DNA of 64,000 bases, from assembly GCF_900091565.1 (NCBI RefSeq), contig NZ_FMCV01000002.1, forward strand, positions 1 to 64,000, read 5' to 3'. The DNA is from Micromonospora marina. Lineage in GTDB: Bacteria; Actinomycetota; Actinomycetes; Mycobacteriales; Micromonosporaceae. Positions 49,243-56,710 of the stretch are shown here, piece after piece. The first letter of the stretch is position 1; every line of letters starts with the position of its first letter. Below the pieces are notes generated by a model. It saw nothing but the letters and a program-made list of their open reading frames with translations. It was not told the DNA's origin and searched no databases. The position numbers and the translations under genes are program-made.

Positions 49243-49530
49243 ATGAGCCAGGCACCGGAGAGCGCGGATAGCACCGAGACGGTCGAGACCCGCGGCGACG
49301 AGCGGGTGGACCTGCTCCGTGCGGACACCAACAACGACGGCAAGACCGACGTCTGGGTCGTGGACACCGACGGCGACGGCAAGGCCGACCTGTTCCAGTT
49401 CGACACCGACGGTGACGGCAAGGTGGACATCACCATGGTGGACATCGACGAGGACGGCACCCCGGACGAGGTGGTCGACGGCGACGGCGGGCTGCCCCCG
49501 GAGCAGACCACCCCCACCGTCCAGGTCTGA
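49243..49530 (+). CDS. Small acidic protein with four Asp-rich, calcium-loop-like repeats
   Basis: The 95-residue protein contains four tandem 12-13-residue repeats: DTNNDGKTDVWVV, DTDGDGKADLFQF, DTDGDGKVDITMV and DIDEDGTPDEVV. The DxDGDG pattern is that of dockerin/EF-hand-like calcium loops or of FG-GAP/VCBS-like repeats. No signal peptide is visible, so it appears cytoplasmic. GGAAGGAAC precedes the ATG. Calcium binding is inferred; the role is unknown. Confidence 0.75.
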   Translation: MSQAPESADSTETVETRGDERVDLLRADTNNDGKTDVWVVDTDGDGKADLFQFDTDGDGKVDITMVDIDEDGTPDEVVDGDGGLPPEQTTPTVQV

Positions 49531-49536
49531 GATGTA

Positions 49537-49584
49537 AGGAAGGGCCCCTTTATAACGCGTAGGCGCTTGAAAGGGGCCCTTCCT
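49537..49584. terminator. Perfect 15-bp inverted repeat, bidirectional terminator
   Basis: AGGAAGGGCCCCTTT at 49537-49551 and its exact complement at 49570-49584 flank an 18-nt loop. It lies between convergent genes and contains part of the methyltransferase stop codon. I recall closely similar elements repeated in Micromonospora and Salinispora genomes; that needs a search. Confidence 0.85.
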
Positions 49585-50362
49585 AACGCCGCAGCTCCAG
49601 CGTGGCGAGGTAGTAGGGGTGGTCGGTGTCGTCCACGTCGGCCAGTCGCCACGGTGAGCCGTGGACCAGCTCGGCGAGTTCGCCGGGCGAGCAGACCAGG
49701 TAGTCGAACCACTCGGTCCCGAGCAGCCGGTAGCGCAACCGCAGCCGCAGTTGCCCGCCGAACCGGCCCCGCCGGCGGTTGCGCTCGTGGTAGGCGGTGT
49801 GCACCGGGTCGGTGGTGCCGTACGGGTCGGTGCCGTGGGCGATCACCCGGGCGCCGGGGCGGGCCAGCGCGGCGAGCGCCGCGAGCATCGCCGGGGCGCG
49901 CTCCCGCCCCTCGAACAGTCCCAGGTTGTTGCCGAGCAGCAGGAAGGTGTCGTACCGGCGGCCGTCGGCGGCGTGCTCGTCGACGGTGCCGTGCACGAGG
50001 TCGCGTACGCCCCGGTGGCGGCTGACCCGCAGCGCGCCGAGGGAGGTGTCCAGCCCGGTCACCGGCACACCGCGTTCCTGGAGTTCCAGCGCGATCCGGC
50101 CCGCGCCCACGCCGACGTCGAGTACGTGCCCGCGTACCCGGTCCACGGCCCGGTGGTCGTGCGGCTGCCACCGCTGCGGCGGGTCCAGGTAGTGCCCGGC
50201 GGGCGCGCCGTTGACCAGCCCGTCGTCGCGCTCGATGATCTCGATGACCGGGCGGGGCAGGCGACCGCCGGCCATCGGGCGCGGACCGATCCCGGTGGCG
50301 ACCGCGTACGCGTCGCGGATCATCTCGCCGAACACGTCGCCGATCTCGGGTTCCCCGGTCAT
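49583..50362 (-). CDS. Class I SAM-dependent methyltransferase
   Basis: The 259-residue protein has the SAM-binding motif HVLDVGVGAGRIALEL near residue 80, an acidic residue in VTGLDTSLGALRVSR and a motif IV-like TFLLLGNNLGLFEG. The substrate cannot be deduced; similar stand-alone actinobacterial methyltransferases are uncharacterised. The ATG lies 54 bp from the divergent PPOX gene. The gene ends inside a terminator hairpin. Confidence 0.85.
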   Translation of the reverse strand: MTGEPEIGDVFGEMIRDAYAVATGIGPRPMAGGRLPRPVIEIIERDDGLVNGAPAGHYLDPPQRWQPHDHRAVDRVRGHVLDVGVGAGRIALELQERGVPVTGLDTSLGALRVSRHRGVRDLVHGTVDEHAADGRRYDTFLLLGNNLGLFEGRERAPAMLAALAALARPGARVIAHGTDPYGTTDPVHTAYHERNRRRGRFGGQLRLRLRYRLLGTEWFDYLVCSPGELAELVHGSPWRLADVDDTDHPYYLATLELRR

Positions 50363-50416
50363 GTGAGCACGCTATCCGGGGGTCGGCGGTGCCGTCGCCG
50401 CCGTATCCTTGGCGGC

Positions 50417-50815
50417 GTGACCGACCTGGACCGCTTGGCGGCGGAGAAGTACGTCCTGCTCACCACGTTCCGTAAGGACGGCCGGGCAGTGGCGACACCG
50501 GTGTGGGCGGTACGCGACGGCGACGGGCTGGCGGTGTGGACGGTGGCCGACTCCGGCAAGGTGAAGCGCATCCGGCGCGACGGCCGGGTGACGGTGGCCC
50601 CGTGCGACGTGCGCGGGCGGCCGCACGGCGAGGCGGTGCCGGGCCACGCGACGATCGCCGACCCGGAGAGCACGAACCGGGTCCGGGGGCTGCTCAAGCA
50701 GAAGTACCGGCTGATCGGGCGGCTGAGCCTGCTGGGCAGCCGGCTGCGCCGGGGTGAGGGCGGCACGGTGGGGCTGCGGATCGTGCTGGACGGATCGGGC
50801 CCCGGACGCGATTAA
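50417..50815 (+). CDS. PPOX-class flavin/F420-dependent oxidoreductase
   Basis: The 132-residue protein begins LAAEKYVLLTTFRKDGRAVA and contains TPVWAVRDGDGLAVWT, GKVKRIRRDGRVTVAPCDVR and GLLKQKYRLIGRLSLL. This is the split beta-barrel of actinobacterial PPOX-class F420-binding proteins. It probably reduces small molecules with F420H2 or a flavin. TATCCT lies nine bases before the GTG, which suggests a leaderless transcript. Confidence 0.85.
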   Translation: MTDLDRLAAEKYVLLTTFRKDGRAVATPVWAVRDGDGLAVWTVADSGKVKRIRRDGRVTVAPCDVRGRPHGEAVPGHATIADPESTNRVRGLLKQKYRLIGRLSLLGSRLRRGEGGTVGLRIVLDGSGPGRD

Positions 50816-50842
50816 GGGCGGCGCCGCGACGGCACCGCCCTT
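50814..50842. terminator. Bidirectional terminator between PPOX and bldC genes
   Basis: AAGGGCGG (50814-50821) and CCGCCCTT (50835-50842) pair around a GC-rich loop; the stem overlaps the PPOX stop codon. It lies between convergent genes and ends in CCCTTGATC, related to the other TGATCAAGG hairpins. Confidence 0.65.
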
Positions 50843-50870
50843 GATCGGAACGCCGGAGAACGCCGGTTCG

Positions 50871-51080
50871 TCAGTCTCCCTGGCGCTGCTGGGGGATCTG
50901 CCCCTGCAGCAGGGCCCGAACCTCCGACTCGCGGTAGCGGCGGTGGCCGCCGAGGGTCCGGATGGCACTGAGCTTGCCAGCCTTCGCCCACCGGGTCACC
51001 GTCTTCGGGTCGACACGGAACATCGACGCCACCTCGGCCGGTGTGAGCAGCGGCTCAGGTTCGTGCGTTCGCGATGCCAT
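50871..51080 (-). CDS. bldC: BldC, MerR-like developmental regulator
   Basis: The 69-residue protein is a single winged-helix of the BldC type: LLTPAEVASMFRVDPKTVTR, WAKAGKLSAIRTLGGHRRYR. The length matches Streptomyces BldC (about 68 residues), which binds DNA in head-to-tail repeats and controls entry to development. A GGAGGAGTG ribosome site supports the ATG. The next two genes upstream, an unknown gene and vdh, reproduce the gene order known around Streptomyces bldC. The 255 bp upstream are unusually AT-rich for this window. Confidence 0.95.
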   Translation of the reverse strand: MASRTHEPEPLLTPAEVASMFRVDPKTVTRWAKAGKLSAIRTLGGHRRYRESEVRALLQGQIPQQRQGD

Positions 51081-51336
51081 CGGGGTCACTCCTCCACATG
51101 TATAGACATCGGCCGGGGTCCCGCCGGCCGACGCGTCTCCCATGGTCCGGCTAGTCCCCGATGTCCGACATGGGCCGAACGGCTGAAGGTCCCTAGACGG
51201 ACGGATGAACCATGCCCGATTTTTACGACTTTTATGCCGCAGAAAGTACCTTATTAGGACTCATGATCACGGTTCGTGACGCATCAACTACGAGACACTC
51301 TCGTGTCCAAGACCACTTAGCGGGTCAAACCGGGCA

Positions 51337-52176
51337 TCAGTTGCACCGCTCCAGCAGCTGCACCGCGCGCCAGCGAGCGACCAGCTTGTCGTACGCGGCG
51401 GACGCCTCCTCGGCCTCGCCCCGGCCCAGTCCGGCCAGTCCGGTGGCCACCAGCTCGGTCGAGTCGTCGGCTTCGAGCGTCTCGTCCGGCAGCAGTTGCA
51501 CCAGGCCGCCGTAGTCCAGCTCGACCACCGAACGCGGGTGGAACTCCTCCAGCCACCGGGCCGCCTCCTCGACCGCCTCGGTGATCGGCGCCTCGCCGAT
51601 CGACTTGCGCAGCACCGACAGCGCCCGGGACGCCCGGCGGCGCGCCTTGGAGATCTCGGTGCGGTAGCGCAACGCCCGCCGCTGCGGGTCGGTGACCAGG
51701 TGCCGCTCGCCGGCCTCGAACAGCACGAACCAGCGCAACGGCACGCCCCAGGTGGCGATCTGCTCGTGCACCCGGGGCACCCCGTGCTCCAGCACGCGGG
51801 CGCCGCTGCGCCAGTCCTCCACCACGGCCTTCGCCTGCCCGGCGAGCACCGGCGGCACGAACGCGTCGGCCAGCACCGACGGCACGCCGTCGCGGGCGCT
51901 CAGCGCCGCCTCGGCGACCCGGATACGCAGGTTCCAGGGGCAGACCAGCAACGCGTCGTCGGACTCCAGGACGTACGCCTCGTCGGGCAGGTCGGGCAGC
52001 CGGGTCCAGCCGGCGCCGAGCGCCTCGATCACCGCCGTCCGCTGCCGCACCGGCCCTTCCAGCGGGGCGATCGCGCGGCCCTCGCTGACGTACCGGCGCC
52101 AGTACGACTGCCGGTCCCGGTCGAAGGCGGTGAGCGGCTCGTACACGCGCAGGTATGAAGCGAAGAGCGACGGCAC
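51337..52176 (-). CDS. Conserved unknown protein of the bldC-vdh neighbourhood
   Basis: The 279-residue soluble protein from GTG begins [20 protein letters not shown] and contains [20 protein letters not shown] and [18 protein letters not shown]. No catalytic motif is recognised. A protein of the same type lies between bldC and vdh in Streptomyces, so it is an actinobacterial core gene of unknown role. It is divergent from vdh. Confidence 0.8.
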   Translation of the reverse strand: MPSLFASYLRVYEPLTAFDRDRQSYWRRYVSEGRAIAPLEGPVRQRTAVIEALGAGWTRLPDLPDEAYVLESDDALLVCPWNLRIRVAEAALSARDGVPSVLADAFVPPVLAGQAKAVVEDWRSGARVLEHGVPRVHEQIATWGVPLRWFVLFEAGERHLVTDPQRRALRYRTEISKARRRASRALSVLRKSIGEAPITEAVEEAARWLEEFHPRSVVELDYGGLVQLLPDETLEADDSTELVATGLAGLGRGEAEEASAAYDKLVARWRAVQLLERCN

Positions 52177-52349
52177 TGCGCGATCCTCCCACGAGACGGG
52201 ACCGCCCGTCGCCGCCCTCGGGCCGGTGGCGTGACATGCGCGACAGTACGGTTCGGGCCGATATTAGGCTCAACGACACCGGCAGCATCCCGCCGGCGTG
52301 CCACCCGGGTTCCGCGCCTCACAAGGGCGCACCGACACAGGAGTCAGCC

Positions 52350-53432
52350 ATGGGCGTATTCGCCAGTACCGACGACCCCGTCTCCACGGGGCATGAGCAG
52401 GTCGTGTTCTGCCAGGACAAGCAGTCCGGCCTGAAGGCGATCATCGGGATCTACTCGACCGCGCTGGGCCCCGCCCTCGGCGGCACCCGGTTCTACCCGT
52501 ACGCCAGCGAGGCCGACGCCCTCGCCGACGTGCTCGACCTCTCGCGCGGCATGGCCTACAAGAACGCTCTGGCGAACCTCGACCTCGGTGGCGGCAAGGC
52601 GGTCATCTGGGGTGACCCCGAGCAGATCAAGAGCGAGGCGCTGCTGCGCGCGTACGGCCGCTTCGTCGAGTCGCTCAACGGCCGCTACTACACCGCCTGC
52701 GACGTGGGCACGTACGTGGCGGACATGGACGTGATCGCCCGGGAGACCCGCTACGTGACCGGCCGCAGCGTGGAGCACGGGGGCGCGGGCGACTCCTCGA
52801 TCCTCACCGCCTGGGGCGTGTTCCAGGGGATGCGGGCCGCCGCCGAGCACGTCTGGGGCAGCCCGACGCTGTCCGGCCGCCGGGTCGGCGTGTCAGGGCT
52901 GGGCAAGGTCGGCAAGTACCTGACCGCCCACCTGCTCGACGACGGCGCCGAGGTCGTGGCGACCGACGTCAACCCGCGCGCCCGGGAGTGGGCGCGCACC
53001 ACCCACCCGCAGGTCACCCTGGTCGACGACACCGAGGCGCTGGTGGCCGCCGACATCGACGTGTACGCCCCGTGCGCGCTCGGCGGCGCGCTGAACGACG
53101 ACACCGTGCCGCTGCTGCGGGCGAAGGTGGTCACCGGGGCGGCGAACAACCAGCTCGCCCACCCGGGCATCGAGAAGGTGCTCGCCGACCGGGGCATCCT
53201 CTACACGCCGGACTACGTGGTGAACGCCGGTGGCGTGATCCAGGTGGCCGACGAGATCGAGGGCTTCAACTTCGACCGCGCCAAGCTGCGCGCCACCCGG
53301 ATCTTCGACACCACCCGGCAGATCCTCCGGCTCGCCGACGACGAGGGCGTGCCTCCGGCGGTCGCCGCGGACCGGCTCGCCGAGCGGCGGATGGCCGAGG
53401 TCGGCCGGCTGCGCGCCATCCACCTGCGGTGA
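52350..53432 (+). CDS. vdh: Valine (Glu/Leu/Phe/Val) dehydrogenase
   Basis: The 360-residue enzyme has the amino-acid dehydrogenase substrate site [20 protein letters not shown], the catalytic Lys region [20 protein letters not shown] and the NAD-binding [20 protein letters not shown], plus AANNQLA. Branched-chain L-amino acids are oxidatively deaminated to 2-oxo acids with NAD+. The 270-residue-long match to Leu/Val dehydrogenases and the conserved gene order next to bldC favour Vdh. A TATTAG box lies about 85 bp upstream. Confidence 0.92.
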   Translation: MGVFASTDDPVSTGHEQVVFCQDKQSGLKAIIGIYSTALGPALGGTRFYPYASEADALADVLDLSRGMAYKNALANLDLGGGKAVIWGDPEQIKSEALLRAYGRFVESLNGRYYTACDVGTYVADMDVIARETRYVTGRSVEHGGAGDSSILTAWGVFQGMRAAAEHVWGSPTLSGRRVGVSGLGKVGKYLTAHLLDDGAEVVATDVNPRAREWARTTHPQVTLVDDTEALVAADIDVYAPCALGGALNDDTVPLLRAKVVTGAANNQLAHPGIEKVLADRGILYTPDYVVNAGGVIQVADEIEGFNFDRAKLRATRIFDTTRQILRLADDEGVPPAVAADRLAERRMAEVGRLRAIHLR

Positions 53433-53723
53433 ACCTCACCTCCGGGGGCGGGGCGACGCTCCTCCCTCGGAGGCGGTACGCGTTAAGCTGAGCCTCGGGA
53501 TTTTTCGTGCCGGTTTGTCCGGTGTCACGGCCAGCCCCGGGTCTCACCCCTTACCCGGTACACTTTGTGACGGCTGGACCACTGCGACGCGCAGGTCCGG
53601 TCGACGGTGACCCGAGGTGCCGAACGATGGCATCCCCATGTACCGTAAGAGCCACGAGAGATGCCTGACGTCATCGGGGCCCGCCTTCGGGCTGCCCCGC
53701 ATTCTGTGCGAGGGGGTCGAGCC

Positions 53724-53939
53724 ATGGGGCGCGGCCGTGCTAAGGCCAAGCAGACGAAGGTGGCCCGGGAGTTGAAGTACCACTCCCCGAACACCGACCT
53801 AACCGCCTTGCAGCGCGAACTGGCGGGTAGTGGAAAGTCTGAGCACAACTTCGACGACGACTACAAAGAGTATGTCGACGACGATGACGAGGACCACGCG
53901 GACGACGACCCGGACACCTGGGCTCGTCCGACCCGCTGA
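53724..53939 (+). CDS. DUF3073 family protein
   Basis: The 71-residue protein reads MGRGRAKAKQTKVARELKYH followed by a strongly acidic C-terminus (DDDYKEYVDDDDEDHADDD). This basic-then-acidic layout is the actinobacterial DUF3073 family, of unknown function. AGGGGG precedes the ATG. The 290-bp gap upstream contains a TACACT box and no other gene. A 10-bp hairpin follows the stop. Confidence 0.9.
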   Translation: MGRGRAKAKQTKVARELKYHSPNTDLTALQRELAGSGKSEHNFDDDYKEYVDDDDEDHADDDPDTWARPTR

Positions 53940-53954
53940 CCTCCGGTCACATCC

Positions 53955-53980
53955 GAGCACGCGGCAACCCCCGCGTGCTC
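53955..53980 (+). terminator. Terminator after the DUF3073 gene
   Basis: GAGCACGCGG and CCGCGTGCTC form a perfect 10-bp stem with a 6-nt loop, 16 bp after the stop codon. Confidence 0.75.
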
Positions 53981-54014
53981 ACGCATGTGCTCTGCTGAGC
54001 CGGCTTACGACCGA

Positions 54015-54073
54015 CGATCAAGGGCCTGCCGCGCCGGGGCGTACGCTCCGACGCGCCGGCAGGTCCTTGATCG
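54015..54073 (-). terminator. Terminator after the RiPP precursor gene
   Basis: A 17-bp stem (CGATCAAGGGCCTGCCG with one G-U pair in the complement) encloses a 25-nt loop, 13 bp past the precursor stop. The CGATCAAGG core is shared with the 42674-42734 hairpin. Confidence 0.75.
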
Positions 54074-54086
54074 CGGAACCGTCCCC

Positions 54087-54299
54087 TCAGCGCGGCCGGT
54101 TGTTCCAGTTGTAGAACGTCGGGATGTTCTCGAAGTGGTTCCACGCGCAGACCGCGCCGGCGCCGTCGCCGCCCGACACCTCCGCCCGCAGCAGCCGCGC
54201 CGCCTCCGCCTCGCGGAGCAGAGCGGTAAGCCCCGCAGCGGCGTCCCGCACCCGGTCGGCGACCGCCTCCCGGTCGGTGTCACTGATGGTCTCGGGCAT
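54087..54299 (-). CDS. amcA: RiPP precursor peptide with multiple cyclophane motifs (AmcA-like)
   Basis: The 70-residue peptide has a helical leader (MPETISDTDREAVADRVRDA, then LTALLREAEAARLL) and an aromatic/Asn-rich C-terminal core, AWNHFENIPTFYNWNNRPR. In the core several aromatic residues are followed at +2 by Asn or a similar residue (FEN, FYN, WNN and possibly WNH), the pattern used by three-residue cyclophane-forming radical SAM enzymes. It overlaps the end of the maturase gene by 20 bp and has a GGAGG site. I recall AmcA-type precursors with very similar ends; the name should be confirmed by search. Leader removal and export genes are not nearby. Confidence 0.8.
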   Translation of the reverse strand: MPETISDTDREAVADRVRDAAAGLTALLREAEAARLLRAEVSGGDGAGAVCAWNHFENIPTFYNWNNRPR

Positions 54300-55395
54300 G
54301 CTCCAACACTCCCTCCAGTAGGCGGATCTTGCTGTTGCGGCAGTGCTCGGTCTCCGTACCGTCGAAACGCCCCAGCTCGAAGTAACGGTTGGCGGCGTGC
54401 CCGCCGCCGCAGAACCCGAAGTACGCGCAGGACGCCCGGCACGCCTCCACGCCGGTGAGGAACTCGTCCACCCACGGCGTACCGGCCGCACCGGCGAGAA
54501 TGTCGCGTAGCGGGGTGGTCAGCACGTTCCCGCTGGCGAAGTCGCCGTACCGGGGATCGGTGAAGCCGGCCAACTCCGGCGAGAGCACCACCACCGAACC
54601 GTCGTGCCCGACCGTCGGGATCGGGTCGAGACTCCGGGGCAGCAAATCGTCGGCGGTGCCGGCCAGGACCGCTCCCGCGTACCGCAGCGACCACTCCACC
54701 TCACGCAGGTGGATCCGGGGATCCCGGCGCCACGCCGCCACCAGCTCGGCCCAGAATCGGGTGACCGCGCCCTCGTCGCGCGCGTTCGTCCGGGTGTTGA
54801 CGCCCTCGGTCTCCTCGATGTTGACGCCGAGCACGTCGCAGCCAAGGTCGAGGAAGTAGCCGTACAGCTCGGTCGCCAGGCCCGGCTCCGGCCGCGACAC
54901 CACCGCGAGCGCCGAGAACGGCAGGCCGTGGCGGTGCAGCGCCGCCACGCCCGCCACGATCCGGTCGTACGCGGGCCGCCCGCCCCGGGTGACCCGCTCG
55001 CCGTTGCGCGCCCGCGGCCCGTCCACGCTGACGCTGACCCGTACCCGGTGCTCGGCGAAGAACGCGCACCAGGCGTCGTCGATCAGCGTGGCGTTCGTCT
55101 GCACGTGGTGCTCGACGTCGGGACCGAACGGCGCCAGCAGCGCGGCCAGGTGTTCCCGGCCGGCCGCGAGCGGCTCCCCGCCGTGCCAGACCACGGAGAA
55201 GCGACCGCCCGCCGCCCACTGGTTCACCGACGCCGCCACCGCCTCGGCGACGGCCACCGGCATCCGCCGGTCCACCGACCGGAAGGGGAGGTAGCAGTAG
55301 GCGCAGTCGAGGTTGCACAGCGTGGTCGGCTGCATCACCACGTACGACGGGACGGCGGCGATTCCCCGCATCCCTCCGGGCGTGCGCGCAGCCAT
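54280..55395 (-). CDS. amcB: Radical SAM/SPASM peptide maturase (AmcB-like)
   Basis: The 371-residue protein has the radical SAM cluster site CNLDCAYC (Cys27, Cys31, Cys34), the SAM-contact WHGGEPLAAG and a C-terminal SPASM-like region with CRASCAYFGFCGGGHAANRY. This places it with cyclophane-forming peptide maturases. It should crosslink aromatic side chains in the peptide encoded just downstream. A GGGGGAG site precedes the ATG. Placing the maturase before its precursor, with overlapping frames, is compact and unusual for RiPP loci. A GCCTGAA-N9-TTCAGGC repeat lies upstream. Confidence 0.88.
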   Translation of the reverse strand: MAARTPGGMRGIAAVPSYVVMQPTTLCNLDCAYCYLPFRSVDRRMPVAVAEAVAASVNQWAAGGRFSVVWHGGEPLAAGREHLAALLAPFGPDVEHHVQTNATLIDDAWCAFFAEHRVRVSVSVDGPRARNGERVTRGGRPAYDRIVAGVAALHRHGLPFSALAVVSRPEPGLATELYGYFLDLGCDVLGVNIEETEGVNTRTNARDEGAVTRFWAELVAAWRRDPRIHLREVEWSLRYAGAVLAGTADDLLPRSLDPIPTVGHDGSVVVLSPELAGFTDPRYGDFASGNVLTTPLRDILAGAAGTPWVDEFLTGVEACRASCAYFGFCGGGHAANRYFELGRFDGTETEHCRNSKIRLLEGVLEHARDHQ

Positions 55396-55412
55396 CAGCG
55401 TCTCCCCCGCCT

Positions 55413-55435
55413 GCCTGAAAACCGAACCTTCAGGC
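55413..55435 (-). promoter_or_regulatory. Inverted repeat upstream of the RiPP maturase gene
   Basis: GCCTGAA and TTCAGGC are exact complements spaced by nine bases, starting 18 bp before the amcB ATG. The spacing fits a dimeric repressor site or a small leader hairpin. No sigma boxes are certain. Confidence 0.4.
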
Positions 55436-55498
55436 TAGGCCGCGGCGACCGCTCGGGTGAACCCCCGATCACGTGCCCGGCCGATCGGCGCAGGGTGA

Positions 55499-56653
55499 TC
55501 AGCCCCGGGTGTGCTGCCCGACCATCTGCACGTTGCCGGACCCCTCGATGATCTCGCCGGCCTGCCAGGCGTCCACGCCCCGGCCGGTCAGGGTGGCCAG
55601 CGCGCGGTCGGCGTCCTCGGCGGAGACGATCGCGAACATGCCGACGCCCATGTTGAACGTCGCCTCCATCTCCGGGTCCTCGATCCGGCCCTTGGACTGG
55701 ATCAGGTCGAAGATCGGCTGCGGTTTCCAGGTGGAGCGGTTCACCACGGCGTCGACGTGCTCGGGCAGCACCCGGACCAGGTTGCCGGGGATGCCGCCGC
55801 CGGTGACGTGGGCCAGCGCCCGCACCTCGGCCTCGGCGATCAGCTTCAGGCAGTCCTGCGCGTAGATCTTGGTCGGGGTGAGCAGCTCCTCGCCGAGCGT
55901 CCGCTGGCGGCCGAAGTCGTCGATCACCACGTCCAGCCGCATCCGGCCGGCGCCGAGCAGCACGTGCCGGACCAGCGAGTAGCCGTTGGAGTGCAGGCCG
56001 GAGGAGCGCATGGCGATCACCACGTCGCCCACCTCGACCCGCTCCGGGCTGAGGATCTCGCTCTCCTCCACCACGCCGACGCCGGTGGCCGAGATGTCGT
56101 ACTCGTCCGGGCGCAGCACGCCCGGGTGCTCGGCGGTCTCGCCACCCAGCAGTGCGCAGCCGGCGTACCGGCAGCCGTCCGCGATGCCGGCGCCGATCTC
56201 GGCGACCTTGTCCGGCACGACCTCGCCGGTGGCGATGTAGTCGAGCAGGAACAGCGGCTCGGCGCCGCAGGCCACCAGGTCGTCGACGACCATGGCGACC
56301 AGGTCGATGCCGACCGTGTCGTGGATGTCGAGCTGCTGGGCGATCACCAGCTTGGTGCCCACGCCGTCGGTCGAGGAGGCCAGGATCGGGTTCTTGTATT
56401 TCGTGGTGTCCAGCCGGAACAGGCCGGCGAAGCCGCCCAGATCACCCATGACCTCGGGGCGCCGGGTCTCCTTGACCTTGGACTTGAGCAGCTCGACCGC
56501 GCGGTCGCCCGCCTCGATCGACACCCCGGCGTCGGCGTACGAGACCGAGCGTTTGCGCTGCGTCCGGCCGGAACCCGCCGACCAGGGCTGGCGGTCGCCG
56601 CCGGCGCCCGTCGGGCTGGATCCTGCGCCGCTGCGCTCGGACACGTGCGTCAC
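55499..56653 (-). CDS. purM: Phosphoribosylformylglycinamidine cyclo-ligase (AIR synthetase)
   Basis: The 384-residue protein matches PurM from SYADAGVSIEAGD onward, with STDGVGTKLVIAQ, GVDDLVACGAEPLF-like sequence, LLGGETAEHPGV and AHVTGGGIPGNLVRVLP. It closes the imidazole ring to give AIR in purine synthesis. The GTG start has an AAAGGGGAG site and adds about 35 residues before the conserved domain. It lies 57 bp downstream of purF on the same strand. Confidence 0.95.
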   Translation of the reverse strand: MTHVSERSGAGSSPTGAGGDRQPWSAGSGRTQRKRSVSYADAGVSIEAGDRAVELLKSKVKETRRPEVMGDLGGFAGLFRLDTTKYKNPILASSTDGVGTKLVIAQQLDIHDTVGIDLVAMVVDDLVACGAEPLFLLDYIATGEVVPDKVAEIGAGIADGCRYAGCALLGGETAEHPGVLRPDEYDISATGVGVVEESEILSPERVEVGDVVIAMRSSGLHSNGYSLVRHVLLGAGRMRLDVVIDDFGRQRTLGEELLTPTKIYAQDCLKLIAEAEVRALAHVTGGGIPGNLVRVLPEHVDAVVNRSTWKPQPIFDLIQSKGRIEDPEMEATFNMGVGMFAIVSAEDADRALATLTGRGVDAWQAGEIIEGSGNVQMVGQHTRG

Positions 56654-56710
56654 GGTTCTCCCCTTTGTGGTTCCCGCGGGCCCGGAGCGGCCGGACCCGC
56701 GTCGGTGGTG

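Noticed and set aside
53439..53473. Possible terminator after vdh.
   Set aside because: Only a 6-bp stem (CCTCCG/CGGAGG) with a large loop is seen, too weak to call.
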